Shown one piece after another: positions 49,741-56,642 of a DNA stretch of 56,642 nt (position 1 is its first letter; every line of letters starts with the position of its first letter). Under the pieces are notes generated by a model, which did not search any database, was not told the origin of the DNA, and was given only the letters and a program-made list of their open reading frames with translations. Source of the stretch: Planctomycetales bacterium 71-10 (GTDB taxonomy: Bacteria > Planctomycetota > Planctomycetia > Isosphaerales > Isosphaeraceae). The stretch is from assembly GCA_001898385.1 (NCBI GenBank), contig MKTT01000121.1, forward strand, positions 1 to 56,642. The letters run 5' to 3'. A program made the position numbers and the translations under genes.

Positions 49741-50210
49741 CCGACGACCTCCTCGCGGGCCGCCCGCGCGGCCCGCGTCCCGTCGGCGACCAGCGCCGCC
49801 ACCCTGCGGGCGAGCCCTTCCGCCGCCAGGCCGGGCCGGGCGTCGCGGCCCGGCCTGGCGACCGCCCAGCATTCCCCGCACCGGTAGGCGTCGCCCCCCG
49901 ACGGCCGGTAGAGGTGTCGCACGGGCCGGCCGCAACCCGGACGGAGGAAGCCCCAGAAGAGGCCGCCGCCGATCCCCGGCCGGGCGCACGCCTCGACCAC
50001 CTGGCCGTCGATCGTCACCCTCGCCGCGTCGCGGTCGTGGACCTCGACCTCGACGAGGAGGCCTGCCGGCTCCGACGGGTCGCAGGGGTCGGGGGCGTCG
50101 ATCGTCGCCGATCGTGCCCCGGATTCGTGCCGGAACAGCCCCGCGCGGGCCAACGCGGCCACGCCGACGATCCGGCACACGCCCCGAGGTATCCGCCGTC
50201 GCCTTCCCAT
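49737..50210 (-). CDS. Hypothetical protein with a zinc-like cysteine set
   Basis: A 157-residue protein of unknown function. It begins basic (MGRRRRIPRGVCRIVGVAAL), has a beta-rich middle (LLVEVEVHDRDAARVTIDGQ), then RPGCGRPVRHLYRPSGGDAY with RCGECWAV, giving a C...C..C arrangement (CG / CGEC) like a zinc ribbon. It is the first gene of the visible tail operon, behind a 381-bp non-coding stretch. Confidence 0.58.
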   Translation of the reverse strand: MGRRRRIPRGVCRIVGVAALARAGLFRHESGARSATIDAPDPCDPSEPAGLLVEVEVHDRDAARVTIDGQVVEACARPGIGGGLFWGFLRPGCGRPVRHLYRPSGGDAYRCGECWAVARPGRDARPGLAAEGLARRVAALVADGTRAARAAREEVVG

Positions 50211-50591
50211 GTCGTCGCACCTGCAAGCGGGGTCGTTCGTTCCGTCGACCGTTCAACCACTCGCTGAAGTATCGCGACGGATCGACGAGTCATCAATTCG
50301 GCGAATATAGGCGTATGCGATTCTCGCCGAAAAAACCGGGCCTCGGCGGCGGCCCGGGCCCTGTGCGTGCTGCTGTGCGTCGGGACGGGTCGCGCGGTCG
50401 ACCTCTTGCGTCGGCCTCCAGCGGCCGGCGTCGGCGGGGGGCGTAACGTCGCAGCCGGACGGACGTCGTCCGGGGTCGATCGCGAGGGCCGTCGGGTTGC
50501 GTGGTGGGTTGCGTATCCCGGAATCGGGGAGGAGTCGACTTGCCGACTCCGCACGATCGGCCGCAGGACGTGGGCCGCGGAGGAGCGGCCG
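50211..50591. other. Non-coding region upstream of the tail operon
   Basis: No gene is seen on either strand. The part next to the operon includes a less GC-rich stretch (ATCAATTCGGCGAATATAGG at 50291-50310), a likely promoter area for the minus-strand tail genes. The other side lies 3' of the LRR gene. This gap may separate phage modules or mark the insertion of the LRR gene. Confidence 0.4.
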
Positions 50592-52139
50592 TCAGGCGAT
50601 CGGCGGTGCCCGGCGTGGCCCGGCTTCGGGCCTGTGCAGGTGGACGCGACGCCCCAGACGCTTTTGCAGGCGTTCGCCGACGGCCGGGGAGATTTTCTCG
50701 TTCCCCAGAAGCCAGAGGGTCCAGAGCTGTGAGACGAACGAGGCCTCGGCCAGCCTCAGGGCACCGACGTCGGAGATCCCCGCCAGGCTCAGGACGAGCG
50801 TTCTCAGCCGCGTCGCCCCCCGGTAATTCGCGAGCGCCGCCGCCCCCGCGTCGCCGATGTCGTACGACGCGTGAAGGTCCAACGCCTGGAGCCCGGGGAA
50901 CCAACCAGCCCCGAGGATCGCGCGGACCGATCGCTCCGTCAGCGTGTTCCGATCGATGCTGAGGTGAGTCAGGCCGCGCCACGCGGGCGAGCGGCACAGG
51001 CGCTCGACGCCGTCGTCGGTGATGCTGTTCTCGGAGAGGCTGAAGCAGGCCAGGTCGGCAAGGTGCGGAGAAGCGGCCAGGATCCCCAATTGCTCGTCCG
51101 TGACCATGGTCAGGCAGAAGGTCAGGCTCCGCACCCGCGAGAGGCCGGCCCAGTTCGCGAGCTTGCGGACCGCGGCCGTCTCAAGGCCCCAGTCGTTGGC
51201 GATGAAGATCGACCCGAGGGCGCCCAGCGTCTCCGACCCGGTGAGTGCGTCGACGAGGTCGCCGGCCAGCCGGCCGTCGAGGTGGACCCTTTCCACGCGA
51301 GCCATGACGGGAGACCGGAGGCAGCGGGCCTGGTCCTCGGGGCCGAAGTCGTTCCACGACGTCTCGAATTCCGTGAGCCCCAGCCGGGCGAGGGTCGGCG
51401 AGCTCGCCAGAGCCTGGAGCCCGCTCGCGCTCATCTCGCTCGCCGAAAGGTCCAGCCTTCGGAGGTCCCCGAGACGGTCCGACGAGGCCAGCAACCCGGC
51501 CCCTTCATCGCCCGAGGAGGTCCAGCCGAGGCCGAGGTATTCCAGGCGGCCGGCCCAAGGGGCGTCGAGGACCGCCCTCACGGAGGCGGGCCCGACCTCC
51601 TTGTTGCGTTCGAGGCCGAGGCCCCGGAGGTCGAGCGGCCCGATCCTCGCGGCCAGTTCCGCGACGTCGTCGTCCGTCGGCCCTCGGCCGTCGGGAGGGT
51701 CGCCGCCGTGCAACGAGAGGTATTCGACCCGGCCGATCCAACGGCTGTCGAGGAGTTCATCCATACGGCCCCGCACGCCGCGAATCGAAAGCGAGCGGAC
51801 GGGATGCCGCCCGAAGATCTCCTCCCCATGTTCGAGATAGGCGTCCAGGTCGACCTCGACGCCCGTCACCAGCCCGCGCTGGAGCGACGCATACGCCCCG
51901 ATCTCCGCAAGGCGTCCGACCCACGCGACCTGATGTGCATCGAACAGCGCGTGCCGCCGGTCCCAGTCTCTCAGCGAGCCTTCGGCCCGGGGGCCGTCGG
52001 ATAGGCGGCATTCCAGGCGGATGAACTCGCCGAGCGGGTCGGCGGCGGCGTCGAGTGCTTCCGCATAGGCCAGACGGGCCTCGAGGTCGCCCGGGCGTTC
52101 GAGCACGGCGCGTAAAGCTCGTTCAGGCGAATGCTCCAC
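50592..52139 (-). CDS. TIGR02996 domain/leucine-rich repeat protein
   Basis: A 515-residue protein. Residues 1-50 are a TIGR02996 domain (RALRAVLERPGDLEARLAYA, DPLGEFIRLECRL), common in planctomycetes and myxobacteria in front of repeats. The rest consists of ribonuclease-inhibitor-like LRRs: VEYLSLHGGD, LRRLDLSASEMSASGLQALA, ACFSLSENSITDDGVERLCR, LTHLSIDRNTLTERSVRAIL. It has no signal peptide or transmembrane helix. It probably binds proteins. It stands alone between non-coding gaps of 381 and 295 bp inside the phage-like region, like a cargo gene. Confidence 0.88.
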   Translation of the reverse strand: MEHSPERALRAVLERPGDLEARLAYAEALDAAADPLGEFIRLECRLSDGPRAEGSLRDWDRRHALFDAHQVAWVGRLAEIGAYASLQRGLVTGVEVDLDAYLEHGEEIFGRHPVRSLSIRGVRGRMDELLDSRWIGRVEYLSLHGGDPPDGRGPTDDDVAELAARIGPLDLRGLGLERNKEVGPASVRAVLDAPWAGRLEYLGLGWTSSGDEGAGLLASSDRLGDLRRLDLSASEMSASGLQALASSPTLARLGLTEFETSWNDFGPEDQARCLRSPVMARVERVHLDGRLAGDLVDALTGSETLGALGSIFIANDWGLETAAVRKLANWAGLSRVRSLTFCLTMVTDEQLGILAASPHLADLACFSLSENSITDDGVERLCRSPAWRGLTHLSIDRNTLTERSVRAILGAGWFPGLQALDLHASYDIGDAGAAALANYRGATRLRTLVLSLAGISDVGALRLAEASFVSQLWTLWLLGNEKISPAVGERLQKRLGRRVHLHRPEAGPRRAPPIA

Positions 52140-52434
52140 GGCGCGCCCCCATCGCCCGGCGGTTCAACATCGTTCCGGCCGTGCGAATCATGATGATCGC
52201 CGGCCCGATCCGCAAGCCCTGCTCAGCGGTCGAGCGTCAGGTCAGTCCCCGACTCCCCTGCACGCGCCGTCGCCCCGCCCCTCGAAAATATGCGTCCTGG
52301 CATGCACGGCGATCGGTCGGCGCTGGGGGGGAGGAAGCCGATGAGATCGGAATGGGCCGGGCGTCCCCTTGCACGCGAGCGTCAGCGAATGGAGGTCACC
52401 CCCGAATTACCGAATGGCGATTACCTTCGGGCGT

Positions 52435-52725
52435 TCAATTCCGCCGGGCCCCCATGCTCGCCAGCCCTTCGGCGCGGCTCTCCATGAGCGCGAGGTCGAA
52501 GTCGAGCTTCGCCATCAGCAGCTCCACGTCGTCCCCGACGAACACCGCGAGGGCGACCCGGCGGCCGTGGCTCGGCACCCGGGCGGTGATCCAGGCGGCG
52601 ACGCCGGATTCCCTGAGGGACGGGGCGGCCGGCTCGACCTCCACGCCCTCGAAGCACCCCGCGGCCCTCATCACTTCGGCCACGTATCGGGCCGCCTCGA
52701 CGGCCTCAGCGACTTCTCGGCTCAT
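52435..52725 (-). CDS. Small phage-region protein
   Basis: A 96-residue protein: [60 protein letters not shown]. Unknown function. Its start overlaps the end of the TubC-like gene by 4 bp, so it is the last gene of the primase operon. The 295 bp downstream to the LRR gene hold no evident gene. Confidence 0.62.
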
Positions 52726-53078
52726 CCTTGGTGCTCCTGGGGTTTGGCGCGGGCGGCGATCAGGTCGGCGGCTGTGGCGTCCCGGTTCAGGTCGTCGCGG
52801 CCAGTCAGCTCGTTGAACGCCTTCAGCCATCGAGGATCGATCGACGGTTCCTCGGGGCCGGGGTCCGCGCCTTCGACGGCCGGTCCCCACCGCCAAGTCG
52901 ACAGATCGGCCCAGAGGGCGTCGCGGCCCAGCTTGGCGAGGATCATCGGCCTGTGCTCGGCGAGGGCGGCGCGGGCCTCGTCGTCGAGCGCCCCGGCCGG
53001 CGCGTCGACCACGAGCCGGAGCGACAGCCGGACGCCTCGCGACTCGAGCGTCTCCAGCAGCGAGGGGAGGGCGGTCAT
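52722..53078 (-). CDS. TubC N-terminal docking-domain-like protein
   Basis: A 118-residue protein. Residues 1-50 ([46 protein letters not shown]) match the small helical TubC docking fold often found next to or fused with phage primases and bifunctional DNA primase/polymerases. The remainder ([15 protein letters not shown] ... [20 protein letters not shown]) is unassigned. It overlaps the primase gene by 4 bp, so the two products probably interact. Confidence 0.72.
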
Positions 53079-55738
53079 AGCTCGAACACCTCCCTGGCCC
53101 CGCTGCAGGGAGTGCTGGGGATGCCGGGGATGTTTCCGGTCCCCGTGGGGTATTTCGTCATGCTTGACGGCGGAAACACCTCGCGTGAGGGTGCGATTTC
53201 ACTCCCAGCACTCCCTGCATTCAGTCGCAAATCGTTTTGGCCATTTTGTTTGCCTTGCAGGGAGTGGGGGAAATCAACTCCCTGCAGACTCCCAGCACTC
53301 CCTGCAGACGATCTCTCGATCCTCCAGACCTTCGTGTTGGTCCTATCGAAGTCGCTTCGGAGCACAAAGCCAGATATGGGAAGGCCTTCGAGCGTCTTCA
53401 ACTTCTTTCCGACGACCTGGGCGGGCGGGAGGTCGGCGGTCTTCGACATCTCCGCCAGCGCGCTCCTGAGCGCCGTGAACTTGTCGTCGTGCCCATGCGC
53501 CCGGAGGATCTTCAACGCCGCGGCGATCGTGAGGCCGGATTCGGATCCGGGCAGTTCGGCCCAGCCCGCGACGAGCGACTCCCTCGCCCCGGCGTCCATG
53601 TCGGCGGCCTTGATCGCGGCGCGGACGGCGAGCGGATCGACGTTCGTGATCCATGCCACGGGGTCGGCGATCCCCTCCGTCCACCCTTCGAAGCTGCCCA
53701 GGGCGTCGACGGTCCGGGGCGAGCCCGCGACCCGCCAGGCCCTCAGGATGGTCAAGGCGGAGGCCGCCAGCCGGCCCCGGTTCTCGCGGACGTGGCGGAG
53801 CAGGTTCGGGATCCTGAAGCCTTGGCGGTCCTCGGGATTCTCTTCCCGGGTCTCCAGCCTCGCGAACAGGACTCGACGGAGCATGTCCCCCTTCACCTGG
53901 AGGTTGTTCCCGCTCGCCAGCCACGTGACGGCAAGGGGCATGTCGACGATCTCGGAGCGGCCCAGGGGCCGGCCCTGCCACAGCGTCGTCGTCAACGCCC
54001 GGTCGAGCGAGCTCCCGCCCAGCGGCTCGGCCACGTTGTCGAGCAGCACCAGGCGGACGCCGGCCATGGCCAGGGCCGTGATCCTCTTGTCCATCTCCTC
54101 GTCCCCATGGGCCCCCCCGGGGAATCCCATCTTGGAGACGGGCCGGCCGGTCGCCATGATGGCGACGACGTCGGCCAGCAGCGTCTTGCCCACGCCGGGG
54201 CAGTTGCCGTCGAATCCGATCAGCGGAGAAGGCCCGTCGAACAACGGGCGGCCCAGGACCGTGAGGAGCGAGGCCAGCCACAGGGCCAGGTCCACCTCGC
54301 TCCGGAAGGGGAAGTCGCAGAGCAGCCTTTTGAGGGCGGCCCACGCCGCCTCGGCTTCCCTCCGGGTCGGCCTCTCCGGGACGGCGTCGAACCTGGCGTT
54401 GGGCCGGTAGAACAGCCGCGTCTCCCGGTCGTAGCCCGGGCGATCGAGGATGGAGCCGTCGCGGCGGATCGTCGGCGCCTGGATGACGCCCTCGAGGGGA
54501 CGGACGCCGGGGAACTCGGGCCCCTTGTGGACCATCGGGGCCAGCCATTCCGGCGGGTGGGCGTGGGAGGCGACGTCTTCCCCGTCCCGGTTCTTCTTGT
54601 ACTTCACCAGCCTCGTGCACGCCGTGATCCGGCCGCGGAGGCTGATCGTCTCGAGGGGTTGGACCTGGGGCGGAGGCTCGTCCCGGAACTCGATCCCCCT
54701 CGGCGCGTCGCCGCGTTCAACGATCGTCGCCAGCCGGCCGGCCAGGACGTAGAGGTTCGAGTCCCGGGCGGCGAGGGCGGCGAGGGCCTGGGCGGCGACC
54801 TCGCTCTCGTTCGGCGTGATGACGACCACCGGCGGCCCGTCGTCGACCGATTCCGTCGGGGCGGCCTCGATCAATTCCCACAGCTTCTCCGCCGTGCCGC
54901 CGGCCTGGATGAACTGCTCGACGTCGCCCTTGGGGGGCAGCCCGGGGAGCCGGACGATCCGGACTTCGGCCGGGGGATTCAACGCCTGCAGTAAGGCCGT
55001 CACGCTCGCGGCGTACCTCTCGCCGGCGTCATCCGCGTCGGGCAGGATGACGACCTTGCGGCCGGCCAGCTGGCTCCAATCGGTCTTGTGCGGCGACTTC
55101 GCCCCGTGCGCCGCCGTCGTCGCCGGGATCCCGAGCCCGGCCGCCAGGTCCGCGGCCTTCTCCCCCTCGCACACCGCGACCATGGCGGCGGGATCGCGGA
55201 TCAGCTCGGGGAGCCTGTAGAGGGGGAGCGGGCCGTCCGGATCCCCGACGACCCAGCCGTTCGCCGCGGGGTGGTAAGGCCGGAACTCCTTCGCCTCGCC
55301 GTCGCCGTACCTGACGACGGCCATCGCGTCCGCGCCGGAGGCGTCGCGATAGACCCAGGTCCCCCGGTGCGGCTTGTCCATGGCGAACGACGTCCGCCGG
55401 GCCGCGTCGTCCAGGCCGGGGTACACCGTCTTCTTCGTGGCCGGGGCCTTCGACTTCTTCGGCGGGGCGACCTTCGACGCCGGCGCGGGCGAGGGCGCCG
55501 GGGCCGCCTTCTTCATCGCCGACTCCCAGGCCGCGTCCACCTCGGCCGTCGGCTTCCCGCGACGATCGCCCGCGGCCCGGAGCGCCTCCAGGGCTTCACG
55601 CTCGTCCAGCTCGCCCCTCGCGACCAGCCAGGCGACGCGCTGGGACTGCGACGCCAGCACGGAATGGCTCGCTCCGGGCGCGGCGGACTCGATGGCGGCG
55701 ATCGCGTCCCGCAAGACGCCGCGGGGTTCAACGCCCAT
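53075..55738 (-). CDS. Phage TOPRIM primase / DNA helicase-type ATPase
   Basis: An 887-residue replication protein. The N-terminal 130 residues are helical with a lysine/proline linker. The TOPRIM core is [20 protein letters not shown], with TTAAHGAKS and [16 protein letters not shown]. The C-terminal part has a helicase-like P-loop ([20 protein letters not shown]), a Walker B-like [11 protein letters not shown] and [20 protein letters not shown]. This order is common in phages and prophages for initiation of DNA replication. The ATG at 55738 is chosen by composition. A CPVC...CPAC zinc-ribbon sequence is encoded just upstream in another frame. Confidence 0.88.
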
Positions 55739-55934
55739 CCCGCACCGCCTTCCCGCGGGCCGGAGACGGGGCACGCCGGGCACCGTCGCCGGCCTCGTCC
55801 GTCGGGCTCGGTCACGCCGCGACACACCGGGCAAAGGGGAGCATCCGCTCCCCCGGTGCGAGTGTTCTCCTGTATGTCGTTGACCGGGGCGTGACGGGGC
55901 CTGTTGACGGCCCCGCGGCCCCCCTCTACACTGC

Positions 55935-56249
55935 TCACGGGTGTCGCTCTCGGGCGTCGCCCGAGCCTCCGACCATGGGGCTTGCTTCGAGGCGGCATTC
56001 CTTCGGGGCGGTGCAACGTCCCGTCGGACCGGATCCACGGGGGCTCGGGCGATTACCAGTCGTCCGGGCCCCCGCCGCTTCGAACCGATCGATCAGGTCG
56101 ACCGCCGCGTCCAGGGCGTCCCGCGGCCACCTCCCGACGGCCATGTCCACCCGGACCCTCGCCCCGACCGGCCCCCAGCACGACAGCCAGCCGGCCGCCT
56201 GCGAGAGCGCCAGCTTGCGGAAGTCAGGCCGTACGGCGGTCGTCGCCAT
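55935..56249 (-). CDS. Hypothetical early phage-region protein
   Basis: A 104-residue protein: MATTAVRPDFRKLALSQAAG, WLSCWGPVGARVRVDMAVGR, then ALDAAVDLIDRFEAAGARTT and a low-complexity tail. It overlaps the end of the HTH gene by 26 bp. The function is unknown. Between its stop and the primase start (55739-55934) lies the out-of-frame zinc-ribbon sequence. Confidence 0.5.
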   Translation of the reverse strand: MATTAVRPDFRKLALSQAAGWLSCWGPVGARVRVDMAVGRWPRDALDAAVDLIDRFEAAGARTTGNRPSPRGSGPTGRCTAPKECRLEASPMVGGSGDARERHP

Positions 56250-56445
56250 CGCCACCTCCATGCGGCTGCATCAGCCGCTCGACGGCCTCGCGGGGGAAAT
56301 ACGCCCGCGCGTTCCTCGCGCCCCCGGGCTTCGCCGGCCTCGGGAGCCGGCCGGACTTCACCCATCGCCGGACCGTGCTCTCGTCGACCCCGAGCGCCTC
56401 CACGATCTCCTGCTTCGACATGTACTTCGAAGTCGCCGTCGCCAT
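56224..56445 (-). CDS. Small HTH (MerR/AlpA-type) regulator
   Basis: A 73-residue DNA-binding protein: MSKQEIVEALGVDESTVRRW, VKSGRLPRPAKPGGARNARA, YFPREAVERLMQPHGGG. This is the HTH_17/AlpA layout in which a helix-turn-helix is followed by a short wing. As first gene of the minus-strand early operon it could regulate lysogeny or excision. The ATG at 56445 is preceded by GGAGGG. Confidence 0.82.
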   Translation of the reverse strand: MATATSKYMSKQEIVEALGVDESTVRRWVKSGRLPRPAKPGGARNARAYFPREAVERLMQPHGGGDGDDRRTA

Positions 56446-56642
56446 GCCTCGACCCTCCGGGACCTGATCCAAGTCGCCTGCACAAGCTCGTACGTCCCAT
56501 CTTCGGCGATACTCCGGCGAGGTCAACCATCAACGAGTACCGAGAAATAGTTCTGAACCATTGCACCATTGCGGCGCCATTTTCGGAAGCCAGTATTGGG
56601 CCTTACTGCCGCGGCCGCCCTGGATCATCGCAGCCTTCTTCA
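56446..56642. promoter_or_regulatory. Likely early promoter region of the phage element
   Basis: This is the upstream region of the HTH gene and reaches the window edge. It is less GC-rich (GAGAAATAGTTCTGAACC at 56540) and contains a tandem direct repeat ACCATTGC ACCATTGC (about 56557-56572), a possible operator. No gene is seen. Confidence 0.35.

Noticed and set aside
47015..50446. Open frame of 1143 codons on the plus strand
   Set aside because: It lies antisense to the tape-measure, gpG and small phage genes, and is very rich in R, G and P; it comes from high GC at third positions.
53237..54994. Open frame of 585 codons on the plus strand
   Set aside because: Antisense to the TOPRIM/P-loop replication protein; no plausible domain.
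1..56642. CRISPR arrays or rRNA genes
   Set aside because: No regularly spaced repeats and no rRNA-like sequence were seen on reading both strands.
41561..56642. Calling the right part a complete prophage
   Set aside because: Terminase, portal, capsid and lysis genes are not visible; only integration, tail, regulation and replication genes can be supported.

Overview
The window is very GC-rich DNA that looks like a planctomycete of the Isosphaeraceae type. The evidence is indirect: a TIGR02996/leucine-rich repeat protein, a DUF1580 protein, a protein built from a lysine-rich 'PEANxxAVxxAW' repeat, and many small proteins of a style I know mainly from planctomycetes. No rRNA, complete tRNA or core housekeeping operon is present, so genus and species are not claimed.

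Layout. (1) 1-9.1 kb is a sulfide/persulfide handling cluster: a sulfite-oxidase-type molybdoenzyme, YgaP-like membrane proteins, an ArsR regulator, two exported DsrE proteins, a rhodanese, a TauE/SafE exporter, a persulfide-dioxygenase/rhodanese fusion, a SoxB-like metallophosphoesterase, a sulfide:quinone reductase-like flavoprotein and a methyltransferase. Together they could oxidise sulfide to persulfide, persulfide to sulfite, and then oxidise or export the sulfite. (2) 9.3-17.5 kb continues with a ynfA pseudogene and an SBF-type transporter, then a metal-stress block: a PepSY-like protein with an OmpR-type two-component system, a Csp-like copper-storage protein, a 26-cysteine metallothionein-like exported protein, an HMA-MauE fusion and a MerR regulator with a typical MerR-class promoter. 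(3) 17.5-39.8 kb is an accessory region: an unknown membrane/soluble pair, DUF488, a second TauE, Nudix, NADAR, DUF1877 with a small HTH protein, an HNH nuclease, an overlapping three-gene unknown operon, two large SF1 helicases (one fused to a RecB-like nuclease), a double-HTH ArsR-type protein, ParA and a truncated McrA-like fragment. (4) 39.8-41.5 kb is an integration hotspot: a tyrosine recombinase, a 3' fragment of tRNA-Gly(CCC), then a second, divergent tyrosine recombinase. (5) 41.5 kb to the end is part of a prophage or phage-derived element: DUF1580, sigma factor, HTH/Zn protein, tail protein, tape measure, gpG-like protein, small genes, an LRR gene, a TubC-like protein, a primase/helicase and an HTH protein. 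Except for the integrase, all its genes are on the minus strand. Terminase, portal and capsid genes are not seen and would lie beyond the right edge.

The most striking large-scale signal is compositional. By eye I found no CGCG tetranucleotide in the first ~41.4 kb, although chance at this GC content predicts hundreds. CGCG becomes frequent from about 41497, just past the tRNA fragment. The two halves therefore have different histories.

The best candidate for an undescribed system is the minus-strand run ParA - tandem-ArsR protein - RecB-nuclease/helicase (39293 to 32426), followed by decayed helicase fragments and facing a second SF1 helicase. The overlapping gene sets at 18461-20016 and 27222-29019 are further unknowns.
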